The translations under genes and the position numbers were made by a program. From NCBI GenBank assembly GCA_031987605.1, contig DALZZF010000012.1:15512-79511 (forward strand): a stretch of 64,000 nt of DNA. Reading direction: 5' to 3'. The stretch is from JAFAGO01 sp031987605. GTDB taxonomy: Bacteria; Bacteroidota; Bacteroidia; Flavobacteriales; Weeksellaceae. This document shows, piece by piece, positions 1-9,008 of this stretch; position 1 is the first letter of the stretch; each line of letters begins with the position of its first letter. The notes beneath the pieces were generated by a model. It was not told the DNA's origin, did no database searches, and saw only the letters and a program-made list of their open reading frames with translations.

Positions 1-1
1 T

Positions 2-265
2 TCACCAAAAGAATCTATGGATTTTCTGCGTTTTATTTATACCCAAAAACCTGAATTTATCGGGAATGCAGGGCCTTTTGATGCCACATCCATTCATTAC
101 GACAACTGGTTTACGCCAAGATATTTGGCGATTGATCAGGGAACCATTGCACCGATGATTGAAAATTACCGCACAGGCTTTCTCTGGAAACTTTTCATGA
201 ATGCACCGGAAATTAAAGAAGGTCTGAAAAAACTGGATTTTCATTCTAAGAAGTATAAATTTTAA
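2..265 (+). CDS. Glucoamylase-like protein, 3' end only
   Basis: This is the carboxy-terminal part of a larger protein whose 5' end lies outside the window. The reading frame is open from base 2. The visible residues include FDATSIHYDNWFTPRYLAIDQG followed by a segment with IENYRTGFLWKLFM, which matches the C-terminus of the bacterial glucoamylase-like family (Pfam Glycoamylase, PF10091), usually periplasmic or secreted carbohydrate-active proteins. The downstream esterase and GH3 beta-glucosidase face the same way with short gaps, so a glycan-degradation operon is likely. The substrate cannot be told from this fragment. Confidence 0.75.
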   Translation, partial: SPKESMDFLRFIYTQKPEFIGNAGPFDATSIHYDNWFTPRYLAIDQGTIAPMIENYRTGFLWKLFMNAPEIKEGLKKLDFHSKKYKF

Positions 266-307
266 AAAAAATAATCAGGCTATTATATCAGTTAAAAAAA
301 GAAAAAA

Positions 308-1018
308 ATGAAACTTTTATTTAAAATCTCCTTTCTGCTGGCTGCTTTTGCAGTACTGAATCTCGGTGCGCAGGAAATCCGGGGAGAATTCAACAAAGAA
401 ATTAAAGAAACCAAAAAACTCAACTATATTTTTGATTATCCGCAGAATGCGAAAGGAAAAGTACCGCTCATCGTTTTTCTTCACGGTGCCGGAGAACGCG
501 GAACAGAGCTGGAAAAAGTGAAAATTAACGGGGTATTCAAATACCGCCATCTCATCAAAGAACCGGTGGCTATTCTTGCTCCGCAATGCCCGGAACTTCA
601 GTGGTGGGATACCGATGCGGTGTATCATCTCATCAAAGACATTCAGGCGCGATACAAAATTGATGAAACCAGAATCTATCTCACCGGACTTTCCATGGGC
701 GGTTGGGGGACACTGACGCTGGCCATGCATCATCCCGAAATGTTTGCAGCCGTTGCACCCGTTTGTGCACCAACAGACCGCGTGATGTTTGCCAATATCC
801 ACCAGTATAAAGATTTGAATATCAAAATTTTTCACGGAGGAATGGATGATATCGTTCTTCCGGAAAATGCATTTAATTTTTACCAGAAACTCCATCCTGT
901 GAATCCAAAGGCAGAACTGATTATTTTCCCGAATGATAACCACAATTCTTGGGATTCTACCTATTCTGACCCAAAACTTTATGAATGGATGCTCGCCCGG
1001 AAATTAGAAAAGAAATAA
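308..1018 (+). CDS. Secreted alpha/beta-hydrolase (carboxylesterase/phospholipase-like)
   Basis: A 236-residue protein with an N-terminal signal peptide (about residues 1-21, ending LGAQ). The nucleophile elbow is GLSMGGWG with Ser129. The likely triad is completed by Asp180 or Asp181 (HGGMDDIVLP) and His212 (DNHNSWDS). The oxyanion-type motif FLHGAGERG lies near residue 59. This pattern fits the prolyl-oligopeptidase/carboxylesterase group often found beside bacterial glycosidases, where such enzymes remove acyl groups from glycans; that substrate is an inference from context. The bglX-like gene starts 28 bases downstream, so they are probably co-transcribed. Confidence 0.8.
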   Translation: MKLLFKISFLLAAFAVLNLGAQEIRGEFNKEIKETKKLNYIFDYPQNAKGKVPLIVFLHGAGERGTELEKVKINGVFKYRHLIKEPVAILAPQCPELQWWDTDAVYHLIKDIQARYKIDETRIYLTGLSMGGWGTLTLAMHHPEMFAAVAPVCAPTDRVMFANIHQYKDLNIKIFHGGMDDIVLPENAFNFYQKLHPVNPKAELIIFPNDNHNSWDSTYSDPKLYEWMLARKLEKK

Positions 1019-1046
1019 TTAAAAAAATAACAAAACCCTATCAACA

Positions 1047-3374
1047 ATGAAAAGAATTATTGTCATAGCTTCAGTCTTGCTGTCGTCGGTAATTTCCGCA
1101 CAGGAACTCGTCTGGAAACCGGTACAGTCGTATCAAACCGCACAGTATCAGTCGAAAAAGAAAGCATTTATAGATAACCTGATCGGCAAAATGACGCTGG
1201 ATGAAAAAATCGGACAGATGAATTTGCCTACTTCAGGAGATTTCACCACCGGAACCGCAAAAAGTTCAGACATCGGTAAAAAAATCGAAGATGGTTTGGT
1301 TGGCGGACTTTTTAATATTAAAGGTGCCGACAAAATTAAAGCCGTACAAAAAGTTGCCGTGGAACAAAGCCGTTTAAAAATTCCAATGATTTTCGGGATG
1401 GATGTCATCCACGGTTATGAAACCACTTTTCCGATTCCACTCGGTTTGGCTTCTTCCTTTGATATGGATTTGGTGCAGCAGTCGGCTCAGGTTGCCGCGC
1501 GCGAATCGGCTTCGGATGGGATTAGCTGGACTTTTTCACCAATGGTGGATATTTCCCGCGAACCAAGATGGGGAAGGGTTTCCGAAGGTTCGGGCGAAGA
1601 TCCTTATCTGGGAAGCGAAATTGCAAAAGCAATGGTATATGGTTATCAGGGAAGCAATCTTGCCGATAAAAACACCATTTTGGCGTGTGTAAAACACTTT
1701 GCATTGTACGGTGCTCCGGAAGGCGGCCGCGATTATAATACAGTGGATATGAGCCATGTCCGTATGTTTAATGAATATTTTCCTCCATACAAAGCTGCGG
1801 TGGATGCGGGTGTAGGTTCGGTAATGGCTTCTTTTAATGAAGTAGACGGAATCCCGGCAACCGGAAGCAAATGGCTGATGGATGATGTACTTCGTAAACA
1901 ATGGGGATTCAAAGGATTTATCGTGACCGATTATACAGGAATCAACGAAATGATCGATCACGGAATGGGCGATTTGCAGCAGGTTTCGGCCTTAGCATTA
2001 AAAGCGGGAATTGATATGGATATGGTTGGAGAAGGATTTCTGAGCACTTTGAAAAAATCCCTTGCAGAAGGCAAAGTAACCGAGGCTGAAATTACCGCCG
2101 GTGCCAGAAGAATTCTGGAAGCGAAATATGATCTCGGACTTTTTGATGATCCTTATAAATATGGGGATGCAAAATGGGCTGCCTCCGAAGTTTTCAGTGC
2201 GAAAAACAGAGAAATCGCAAGAAAAGTGGCTTCAAATTCAATGGTGTTGATGAAAAACGACAAGCAGATTTTACCATTAAAAAAATCCGGGACGGTTGCA
2301 GTAATCGGACCAATTGCAGATAATGAAGTCAACATGACCGGAACCTGGAGCGTTGCCGCAAAACATGAAAAATCCAGTTCTCTATTAAAAGGACTGAAAG
2401 AAACCGTGGGGAAAGAGGTAAACTTTATTTATGCAAAAGGAAGCAATGTATTTTATGATGAAACTTTAGAAACAAATGCCACCGTTTTTGGTAAAGTAGC
2501 TGGCAGAGATTCCCGCTCAAAAGAAGAAATTTTAAAAGAAGCTGTAAAAGTTGCGCAACAATCCGATGTGATTATTCTTGCCATCGGAGAAACTTCGGAA
2601 TTGAGTGGTGAAAGCAGTTCCAGAGCCGACATCAATATTCCGGATGCACAGAAAGATCTTCTCGATGAACTGAAAAAAACAGGCAAACCAATCGTAATGG
2701 TACTTTTTACCGGAAGACCTCTGGTATTGACTGATGTGTACGAAAAACCAGATGCCATTTTAAATGTATGGTTTCCGGGAACTGAAGCAGGACGTGCTAT
2801 TTCGGATGTGCTGTACGGAAAAGTGAATCCTTCCGCAAAACTTCCGATGACGTTCCCGAGAAGTGTCGGGCAGATTCCGATTTATTACAATCACAAAAAT
2901 ACAGGACGACCTTTGGATAAAGAAAGCACTGAAAAATGCAAATTCCAGAAATTCCGTTCCAATTATCTTGATGAATGCAACACGCCACTGTATCCGTTCG
3001 GTTACGGACTGAGTTATACCACATTTAATTATTCGGAAGTATCGGTTTCCGATGCCAACCCGAAAGGAAATCAAACTATTCAGGCATCCGTTACCTTAAC
3101 CAATTCCGGAAATTATGACGGCGCAGAAGTGGTGCAGTTGTACATCAGAGATTGGGTGGGAAGCATTACCCGTCCGGTAAAAGAATTGAAAGGTTTCCAG
3201 AAAGTATTCCTGAAAAAAGGAGAAAGCAGGAAAGTAACCTTCAATATTTCTCCGGAAGATTTGAAATTCTACAACAACAGCCTGAAATACGACTGGGAGC
3301 CCGGAGCATTTGAAATCATGATCGGAACCAACTCCGATGAGGTGAAATCCACAAAAATCAACTGGACGAAATAA
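1047..3374 (+). CDS. bglX: Glycoside hydrolase family 3 beta-glucosidase, periplasmic
   Basis: A 775-residue GH3 enzyme that removes terminal beta-linked glucose (or related sugars) from oligosaccharides. A signal peptide (residues 1-18, ending SAQ) directs export. The N-terminal barrel carries KMTLDEKIGQM, GMDVIHGYETTFP, WTFSPMVDISREPRWGR and the nucleophile region GFIVTDYTG, with Asp295 as the expected catalytic nucleophile. The second domain contains the VAVIGPIAD segment. A fibronectin type III-like domain closes the protein (about 690-770; FGYGLSYTTF then the VKELKGFQKVFLKKGE strand). Length and domain order match BglX-type enzymes. A strong terminator follows directly. Confidence 0.93.
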   Translation: MKRIIVIASVLLSSVISAQELVWKPVQSYQTAQYQSKKKAFIDNLIGKMTLDEKIGQMNLPTSGDFTTGTAKSSDIGKKIEDGLVGGLFNIKGADKIKAVQKVAVEQSRLKIPMIFGMDVIHGYETTFPIPLGLASSFDMDLVQQSAQVAARESASDGISWTFSPMVDISREPRWGRVSEGSGEDPYLGSEIAKAMVYGYQGSNLADKNTILACVKHFALYGAPEGGRDYNTVDMSHVRMFNEYFPPYKAAVDAGVGSVMASFNEVDGIPATGSKWLMDDVLRKQWGFKGFIVTDYTGINEMIDHGMGDLQQVSALALKAGIDMDMVGEGFLSTLKKSLAEGKVTEAEITAGARRILEAKYDLGLFDDPYKYGDAKWAASEVFSAKNREIARKVASNSMVLMKNDKQILPLKKSGTVAVIGPIADNEVNMTGTWSVAAKHEKSSSLLKGLKETVGKEVNFIYAKGSNVFYDETLETNATVFGKVAGRDSRSKEEILKEAVKVAQQSDVIILAIGETSELSGESSSRADINIPDAQKDLLDELKKTGKPIVMVLFTGRPLVLTDVYEKPDAILNVWFPGTEAGRAISDVLYGKVNPSAKLPMTFPRSVGQIPIYYNHKNTGRPLDKESTEKCKFQKFRSNYLDECNTPLYPFGYGLSYTTFNYSEVSVSDANPKGNQTIQASVTLTNSGNYDGAEVVQLYIRDWVGSITRPVKELKGFQKVFLKKGESRKVTFNISPEDLKFYNNSLKYDWEPGAFEIMIGTNSDEVKSTKINWTK

Positions 3375-3393
3375 ACGTTTTGTTTTTCAGAAT

Positions 3394-3430
3394 AAAAAGG
3401 CTGTTCCGGAACTCTTGGAACAGCCTTTTT
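3394..3430 (+). terminator. Intrinsic terminator after bglX
   Basis: A perfect 14-bp stem (AAAAAGGCTGTTCC at 3394-3407 with its complement at 3417-3430), a 9-base loop and a T-rich tail. It ends the glycosidase operon. Confidence 0.9.
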
Positions 3431-3560
3431 CTTTTTCCGGTAATGAATACCAATTCGGATCATTAGCAAAATCTGGGGATTTAGCAAAAATATTGGTTAA
3501 CAGTGATGATGAGAATCCGAAGGATTCAAATTTTTATAGAACAATAATTTTTGTTGAATT

Positions 3561-3771
3561 GTTCGACCCCGAAGGGGTCGAATCCCATTTGAGCATTAGG
3601 AATTTCTATAAAAATATGATCTCTTCGAGGTCACAAAAAAAACTAAATATTAATAGGATAAATAAACAGTTCGCTCCCTGGAGCTTTGTTTTCACAGGCT
3701 GATTTTTTTTCTATTAACAGTAAATCCCAACGAGATTAATACAGAGCTCCAAAGGAGCAACCTGTTAATAG
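3561..3771. repeat. Cluster of short palindromes (REP-like intergenic element)
   Basis: The 430-base gap between bglX and the next gene holds no convincing gene. It contains TTCGACCCC-GAA-GGGGTCGAA (3562-3582, perfect), GCTCC-CT-GGAGC (3673-3684), GCTCC-AAA-GGAGC (3746-3758), and an outer inverted pair CTATTAACAG (3711-3720) with CTGTTAATAG (3762-3771). Palindromes of this form are typical of repeated intergenic elements; repetition in the genome cannot be tested here. Confidence 0.6.
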
Positions 3772-3861
3772 AATCCATGTTCATTGTATTTCTAATTTTT
3801 ATCGAACAATGATGATTGTAATATTATCATTACATTTGAGTATAATGAAATTATTATTGAG

Positions 3862-5385
3862 ATGAGAGATAAGTTTTTATCCATCGGTTTAATTCTGGTG
3901 GTCATCACTTGGATTGTTGCCGTTTTGCTGGGAACCTATTTTTGGATTGCGCTTTTGGTGAGCATCATCTACGGAATTGGCGTATACAATTCTTTCCAGA
4001 CCAAACATGCTATTCTTAGAAATTTCCCTGTTTTGGGATACTTCCGATATTTTTTTGAAAATATTTCACCCGAAATGCAACAGTATTTTATTGAGCGTGA
4101 AACAGATGGGAAACCTTTTCCAAGAAATCAGCGTTCTGCCGTGTACCGCCGTGCAAAAAATATCAGCGATACGGTTCCTTTCGGAACTCAACTTGAAGTC
4201 AACCAACGGAAATATGAAGGCATCAAACATTCTATTTATGCCAAATCACCGATGGAGGAACTTCCCAGAGTTTGGGTGGGCGGAGATCAGTGTACACAAC
4301 CGTATCATGCATCACTTTTTAATATTTCGGCAATGAGTTTTGGTTCTTTGAGTGATCGTGCGCAGATTTCATTAAATCGCGGAGCCAAAAAAGGAAATTT
4401 CTATCATAACACCGGTGAAGGCGGTATTTCGCCCTACCATTTGGAAGGCGGAGATTTATGCTGGCAGATCGGAACCGGATATTTTGGATGTCGTGATGAT
4501 GAAGGAAAATTTAATCCAGAACTTTTCAAAAAATATTCTGCTTTGCCCAATGTGAAAATGATCGAAATTAAACTTTCACAAGGCGCAAAACCCGGACATG
4601 GCGGTGTTTTGCCCGGTGTAAAAAATACGCCGGAAATTGCAAAAATCCGACACGTAACTCCGGGAATGACCATTATTTCACCGCCTTCGCATTCCGCATT
4701 TTCTGATGCGGCCGGATTGCTTCATTTTGTACAGCAACTGCGGGAACTTTCCGGGGGAAAACCCATTGGTTTTAAACTCTGCATTGGCGATACCAAAGAG
4801 TTTGAGGAAATCTGTATTAAAATGACAGCGCTTAATATTTTCCCCGATTTTATTACTGTAGATGGTGCAGAAGGAGGAACCGGAGCCGCACCTCCTGAAT
4901 TTTCCGATGGAGTGGGAATGCCTTTGGAACCGGCACTGATTTATGTAAACAGAATTCTGAAAGATTATAACGTACGCGACAAATTACGCGTGATTGCCAG
5001 CGGAAAAGTGCTAACTTCTTTGGATATTCTTCGTGCTGTTGCCATGGGAGCGGATATGTGTAATAATGCGCGCGGTTTTATGTTTGCGTTGGGCTGTATT
5101 CAGGCGTTGCGTTGCAATACCAATAATTGCCCGACCGGAGTTGCCACTCAGGATAAAATGTTGATTAAAGGTTTGGATGTTACGGATAAAAGTGAGCGCG
5201 TGTACCATTTTCACAAAAACACACTGCATACCTGCAATGAGCTGATTGCCGCTGCCGGACGTTCTTCTTATGAACAGATAGACGCTTCCATGTTTATGCG
5301 TGGCGATGAGTTTGAGCATTTATCCGATCTTTATTTCCCGGACATTCTTCAGAAAGTAACTGTAAAGAATACGACAAATTCATAA
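3862..5385 (+). CDS. FMN-binding glutamate synthase family protein, membrane-anchored
   Basis: A 507-residue protein with two N-terminal hydrophobic segments (about 5-45) followed by a domain like the FMN barrel of the glutamate synthase large subunit. Visible family motifs include MSFGSLSDRAQISLNRGAK, GEGGISPYH, QGAKPGHGG, and the cysteine-bearing stretch ALGCIQALRCNTNNCPTG that corresponds to the iron-sulfur ligand region of GltB. It lacks the amidotransferase domain, so it is not a complete glutamate synthase. The physiological reaction of such stand-alone membrane versions is not established. It stands alone between a repeat-rich gap and a terminator. Confidence 0.85.
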   Translation: MRDKFLSIGLILVVITWIVAVLLGTYFWIALLVSIIYGIGVYNSFQTKHAILRNFPVLGYFRYFFENISPEMQQYFIERETDGKPFPRNQRSAVYRRAKNISDTVPFGTQLEVNQRKYEGIKHSIYAKSPMEELPRVWVGGDQCTQPYHASLFNISAMSFGSLSDRAQISLNRGAKKGNFYHNTGEGGISPYHLEGGDLCWQIGTGYFGCRDDEGKFNPELFKKYSALPNVKMIEIKLSQGAKPGHGGVLPGVKNTPEIAKIRHVTPGMTIISPPSHSAFSDAAGLLHFVQQLRELSGGKPIGFKLCIGDTKEFEEICIKMTALNIFPDFITVDGAEGGTGAAPPEFSDGVGMPLEPALIYVNRILKDYNVRDKLRVIASGKVLTSLDILRAVAMGADMCNNARGFMFALGCIQALRCNTNNCPTGVATQDKMLIKGLDVTDKSERVYHFHKNTLHTCNELIAAAGRSSYEQIDASMFMRGDEFEHLSDLYFPDILQKVTVKNTTNS

Positions 5386-5419
5386 AAAAAGAGACACTCA
5401 AAATGAAGTGTCTCTTTTT
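5386..5419. terminator. Bidirectional-looking intrinsic terminator
   Basis: Stem GAGACACT (5391-5398) with AGTGTCTC (5407-5414), flanked by A-run and T-run so it can serve the rightward gene ending at 5385 and the leftward gene ending at 5468. Confidence 0.85.
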
Positions 5420-5467
5420 CTTGTTGCAAATTTTATAATCGGATAGAATTACAAAATATGCAGTAAA

Positions 5468-6568
5468 TTATTCAATAATAAATTTAATAACCTGATCGTC
5501 GAGTTTCAGGAGATAAATTCCTTTTTGTGTATTTTTCAAAGGAATGTAATTTGTACTGCTGAAAGGTTTTTCAACGGTTTGAAGCAATTGTCCGGTAAGA
5601 GAATATACGTTTGCTTTTGAAATTTTACCAAGAGAATTTCCGGAAACAACCAATTGCCCGTTTTTAACTGGATTTTGCGCAAGAATTACGGTGTCCAGAA
5701 TCGCATTTTCCTGAGCAGAAAGGGTAGAAGTCCAAATTTTGTTTACAAATTCCGGATGGTCTACATAAGGATTTCTGTTTTTCTGATAAATGTAACCGTA
5801 ATCGTTACGATCTAATTCTTTTTGAGAAACCGGATCATCGGAGTTCCATTTTAATAACAAATTGATGTACCATTGATCGAATGCGCGGTCTTTGCTTCCA
5901 TCTTGAGGATTGTTGGAATCGTTGTAATCAAAAGTTTGCAGTTTATCTTCATATCGGGTTACGAAATAAAGCAATGCGCGTGCAATATCACCTTTAAATT
6001 CATCAATCGGTTCGAAAACAGTTCCGTTATATCCCGGGAAATTGCTTGTTCCCAATTTAGAACCATTTTTCGTTGGATTACTGATTGTAGCAGGTGGGTT
6101 TGACAAAGTTCCTACCGTTCCGAAAGGATAATTATTTCGGAAACCGTTTACTTTTCCATCCGTTGGATAAATATGGAAATAATCGCTTCTCATAGGATAT
6201 TTACTGTTGAAAAATCCCTGAGGGAAAAGATGTTCACGGTTATAGCAATCACTTTCGTAGGTGTAATTTCCACAAGTTTTTTGTCCGGGAATAAAGTTAT
6301 AAGGATCAGCTCCATTCGGATTTTCGGAATAAATATCGAGAATGGTATTGTCATTTTCATAATATTTGTCGAGATCCCCGATTTTATAGGCATCCATCAA
6401 CGCATCATATCCTCTGTCAACTGCTCCGTTATTGATGATGGATTTCAGTTTGGTTTTTAAAGTATAACCTGTAAGTCCATCTGTGCCATCATAATATCCG
6501 GTCGGAATCTGTGCAGAAAGCATTTCCGAACAAATTAAAGCAATTGCAAAAAGTGTAAATTTTTTCAT
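5468..6568 (-). CDS. Secreted endonuclease I family protein with T9SS sorting domain
   Basis: A 366-residue exported nuclease. The start is placed at 6568 because that Met opens a good signal peptide (MKKFTLFAIALICSEMLSAQ); an upstream in-frame Met at 6601 would put charged and bulky residues before it. The central part shows the endonuclease I pattern: NREHLFPQG (the His of the beta-beta-alpha metal fold), SDYFHIYPTDGKVNGFRNNYPFG, and RNDYGYIYQKNRNPYVDHPEFV. The last about 75 residues (from LAQNPVKNGQL to the end) form a type A C-terminal sorting domain for type IX secretion. The protein is expected outside the cell or on the surface, degrading nucleic acid. Confidence 0.88.
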   Translation of the reverse strand: MKKFTLFAIALICSEMLSAQIPTGYYDGTDGLTGYTLKTKLKSIINNGAVDRGYDALMDAYKIGDLDKYYENDNTILDIYSENPNGADPYNFIPGQKTCGNYTYESDCYNREHLFPQGFFNSKYPMRSDYFHIYPTDGKVNGFRNNYPFGTVGTLSNPPATISNPTKNGSKLGTSNFPGYNGTVFEPIDEFKGDIARALLYFVTRYEDKLQTFDYNDSNNPQDGSKDRAFDQWYINLLLKWNSDDPVSQKELDRNDYGYIYQKNRNPYVDHPEFVNKIWTSTLSAQENAILDTVILAQNPVKNGQLVVSGNSLGKISKANVYSLTGQLLQTVEKPFSSTNYIPLKNTQKGIYLLKLDDQVIKFIIE

Positions 6569-6627
6569 AATCAAAATATATTTGAATAAAAGTGGCTGCA
6601 AATTTAGTGAAAATATTAGCGGTGAAA

Positions 6628-7833
6628 TTATTTCTTAAGATAATTTTTGTTAATCTTGGAAAAAAACCACGATACAATAAATCCAAATGATGCGGCTGTG
6701 AATGAGACGATTAAGTAATTATTCAGATTAATGTTCACCGGAAACGGAAGACCGGGCATGGTTTCAAAAAAACCGGTATACCATTGGAACAAACAAATGA
6801 TGCTGCCTACTATTAATCCGCATATAATCCCAAAAATTACAATCAGAATGCCGGTGTAGAAATATACATTCCGGAGTTGGCTTAACGGAAGTCCCAGTGA
6901 AATCAATGAATTTGCCTGCAACCTTTTGTCCAGTTGAAGAATGATGATCGCTCCTGCAAGATTAAAAGTCGTAATCAGAATTACCAAACCAAAAATCAGG
7001 TAAATAAAGATTTTTTCGGTATTAATCATTTTCCAGAATGCTGCATTTTCTTCTGCTTTTGTTTTAATGATATATTTGCTCCCTAATTGATCTGAAAGTG
7101 TAGATTTCACGGCATTTGCCAGATCAGGATTTTTGAGTTTAATCACAATTTCATACGCCGATTTTTTGGGAAGATTGAGCAATTCCTGCGTGAGTTCCAA
7201 CGGGCTGATAATGGTATTGTCCATTTGCCCTTTTCCGGGAAATACACCGGTTACGTAGATCTCCTTTTTATTGAAAATATCTTCTTCTTTGTTGATGATT
7301 CCTGTTCCGGGTTTTGGCATTAAAACCGTGGCATAATCTACATTTCCTCCAACCGGAATGGAGAGTCGGTTGTCCAGCTGGTTTTCCATGATGACTTCAT
7401 TGGAAAATTTAAAACTCGGATAAGAACCGAAGAAAATATCTTTATTAATGGGGTTTACCCCAATATAAGCCGAATCTACACCACGCAGAATGGCAATATC
7501 CCCATTTTCACCGTAAGTGATGTAGACTTTCTCTTCAATGGTTTTGGAAAATGTGAGAATATCCGGATTTTTTTTAAGCGTTTTGCTTACTTTATCAATA
7601 TCAGAAAGTGTTTTTCCGGTCGTACTTTTAACGGTGAGATCCGCATGCAGATTCGTAATCATATCGCGGTTTAAATCTTCCAGACCGGAAAATACCGAAA
7701 TAATGATGAACATTGCAGCAACCGCCACCATCATGGCTACTGCAGCCAGCCAGGTAATAAAAGTTACGGCTGTACTGCCTTTCCGTGCAATAAGATAGCG
7801 CTGGGCAATATAAAATGCAGTGGAGTTTTTCAA
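6628..7833 (-). CDS. LolC/LolE-type ABC transporter permease (FtsX-like)
   Basis: A 401-residue membrane protein with one N-terminal transmembrane segment (about 25-50), a large extracytoplasmic domain (MacB-PCD-like), and three C-terminal segments (about 278-300, 322-350, 370-392). The opening AQRYLIARKGSTAVTFITWLA matches the lipoprotein-releasing permease family, which moves lipoproteins from the inner membrane to the Lol pathway. It follows rbfA after only 12 bases on the same strand, an arrangement that suggests co-transcription. The ATPase partner is not in the window. Confidence 0.85.
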   Translation of the reverse strand: MKNSTAFYIAQRYLIARKGSTAVTFITWLAAVAMMVAVAAMFIIISVFSGLEDLNRDMITNLHADLTVKSTTGKTLSDIDKVSKTLKKNPDILTFSKTIEEKVYITYGENGDIAILRGVDSAYIGVNPINKDIFFGSYPSFKFSNEVIMENQLDNRLSIPVGGNVDYATVLMPKPGTGIINKEEDIFNKKEIYVTGVFPGKGQMDNTIISPLELTQELLNLPKKSAYEIVIKLKNPDLANAVKSTLSDQLGSKYIIKTKAEENAAFWKMINTEKIFIYLIFGLVILITTFNLAGAIIILQLDKRLQANSLISLGLPLSQLRNVYFYTGILIVIFGIICGLIVGSIICLFQWYTGFFETMPGLPFPVNINLNNYLIVSFTAASFGFIVSWFFSKINKNYLKK

Positions 7834-7845
7834 GATATTCCGGTT

Positions 7846-8208
7846 TTAGAGCACAGGATTATCGCCTTCGCCTTTCAGTTCTTGTTCAATGCGTTCTACA
7901 TCATCCAGCGAAGTGTCGAGGAAAAAACTCAGTTCCGGAATAATGCGTACCTGTTTGGCCATTTTCTGTCCGATAAAATTGCGATATTGGGATTTGTTTT
8001 CCTCAATTTCTTTCATAATTGGCTTCCTATATTCCTGAGGAAAAATGCTGAGATAAATGCGTGCGATTCCCAAATCTGCAGTAACTTTTACATCCGAAAC
8101 ACTTACCAGAAAATGCTGTTTGCTTTCTGCAGCCTGTTTCCTGAAAAGCTCCGCAAAATCTTCCTGGATAATTTGTGCAACTTTACGTTGTCTGTTACTT
8201 TCATTCAT
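7846..8208 (-). CDS. rbfA: Ribosome-binding factor A
   Basis: A 120-residue protein with the RbfA signature: NRQRKVAQIIQEDFAELF at the start, the KH-like segment VSVSDVKVTADLGIARIYLSIFP, and IPELSFFLDTSLDDVERIEQEL near the end. RbfA binds the 30S subunit and assists late 16S rRNA maturation. Length is normal for the family. Confidence 0.93.
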   Translation of the reverse strand: MNESNRQRKVAQIIQEDFAELFRKQAAESKQHFLVSVSDVKVTADLGIARIYLSIFPQEYRKPIMKEIEENKSQYRNFIGQKMAKQVRIIPELSFFLDTSLDDVERIEQELKGEGDNPVL

Positions 8209-8329
8209 GCTGCAAATTTAGTATTTTTGTGTGAAATAATCAGGATGGAAGATTGAAGATGGAAGCACAAAGTTTATTCTTTACCTCATCTTCCCACTTT
8301 CCACTTCCATTTCCCAACAATACACTTTT
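8209..8329. other. Intergenic region with purine-rich inverted sequence
   Basis: The divergent gap between rbfA and the epimerase gene. It holds repeated GGAAGAT-type units at 8243-8265 opposite CATCTTC at 8287-8293, giving weak hairpin potential. Promoters for both genes must lie here, but I could not assign a clear box. Confidence 0.4.
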
Positions 8330-8728
8330 ATGAAAATAGAACATTTAGGCATTGCCGTAAAATCTTTGCAGAATTCCGATCCGCTTTTTGAAAAACTTCT
8401 GGGGATTTCTAATTATAAACAGGAAAAAGTTGAGCGAGAAGGCGTTCTCACGTCCTTTTACCAAGTAGGAGAAAGCAAAATTGAACTGTTGGAAGCCAGT
8501 AATCCGGAAAGTCCGATCTCTAAATTCATTGAAAAGAAAGGAGAGGGGATTCACCATATCGCTTTTGGAGTAGAAGATATAAAAACTGAAATTGAAAGAT
8601 TAAAGAAAGAGGGATTTCAGTTTATCTCCGAAGAACCGAAAGAAGGAGCGGATAATAAATTGGTGGTATTTCTGCATCCGAAATCCACAAATGGCGTTTT
8701 GGTAGAATTATGTCAGGAAAAGCCATAA
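8330..8728 (+). CDS. mce: Methylmalonyl-CoA epimerase
   Basis: A 132-residue VOC-superfamily protein that interconverts the R and S forms of methylmalonyl-CoA. The start MKIEHLGIAV supplies the metal-binding His5. GEGIHHIAFGVEDI holds the second His, and VLVELCQ holds the Glu ligand near the C-terminus. The length matches bacterial epimerases. No mutase gene is nearby. Confidence 0.9.
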   Translation: MKIEHLGIAVKSLQNSDPLFEKLLGISNYKQEKVEREGVLTSFYQVGESKIELLEASNPESPISKFIEKKGEGIHHIAFGVEDIKTEIERLKKEGFQFISEEPKEGADNKLVVFLHPKSTNGVLVELCQEKP

Positions 8729-8791
8729 ATTATTTTGAAATAATAGAAAAAATACTATTTTTGCACTCACAAATTTCTCACCCAAATTTGC

Positions 8792-8865
8792 GGTCCTATA
8801 GCTCAGTTGGTTAGAGCACCTGACTCATAATCAGGTTGTCCTTGGTTCGAGCCCAAGTGGGACCA
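8792..8865 (+). tRNA. tRNA with CAU anticodon (Met elongator or Ile2)
   Basis: A complete 74-nt cloverleaf. Acceptor GGTCCTA (8792-8798) pairs with TGGGACC (8858-8864) and the discriminator is A8865. The anticodon arm is CCTGA-CTCATAA-TCAGG, so the anticodon is CAT. The T arm reads TTGGTTCGAGCCCAA. CCA is not encoded. Sequence alone does not separate elongator tRNA-Met from the lysidine-modified tRNA-Ile2. Its 3' half, from the anticodon loop onward, is duplicated at 56959-57002, because the large element inserted here. Confidence 0.93.
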
Positions 8866-8866
8866 C
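8823..8866 (+). repeat. attL: left attachment site of the 48-kb element
   Basis: This 44-bp segment, from the anticodon loop to just past the discriminator base, recurs as a direct repeat at 56959-57002 with one mismatch (T8837 versus G56973). It keeps the tRNA gene intact at the left end. A tyrosine recombinase gene near the other copy completes the pattern of tRNA-targeted integration. Confidence 0.93.
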
Positions 8867-8878
8867 TTTAATAATCAA

Positions 8879-8907
8879 GCACTTACAGAAATGTAGGTGC
8901 TTTTTTT
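8879..8907 (+). terminator. Element-borne terminator behind the tRNA
   Basis: GCACTTACA (8879-8887), loop GAAA, TGTAGGTGC (8892-8900), then seven T. One G-T pair interrupts an otherwise perfect stem. It lies inside the element and replaces the native tRNA terminator, now displaced to 57003-57039. Confidence 0.85.
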
Positions 8908-8915
8908 ATGTATTC

Positions 8916-8938
8916 TGACGAACATTTGACGAACATTT
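8916..8938 (+). promoter_or_regulatory. Candidate integrase arm-type site, left
   Basis: Two tandem copies of the 11-mer GACGAACATTT, preceded by T. The identical 23 bp recur in the same orientation at 56824-56846 beside the integrase start. Matching repeats just inside both att sites are what integrase arm binding would require. Confidence 0.65.
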
Positions 8939-9008
8939 AAAGTGATGTTAAATATTTTAAAAATTATTTTTTAGACATTTTTATGTTATTTTGTTTCAAA
9001 ATCACAAT

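Noticed and set aside
3415..3702. Open frame of 95 codons after bglX
   Set aside because: It overlaps the bglX terminator and the palindrome cluster, and has no recognisable protein character.
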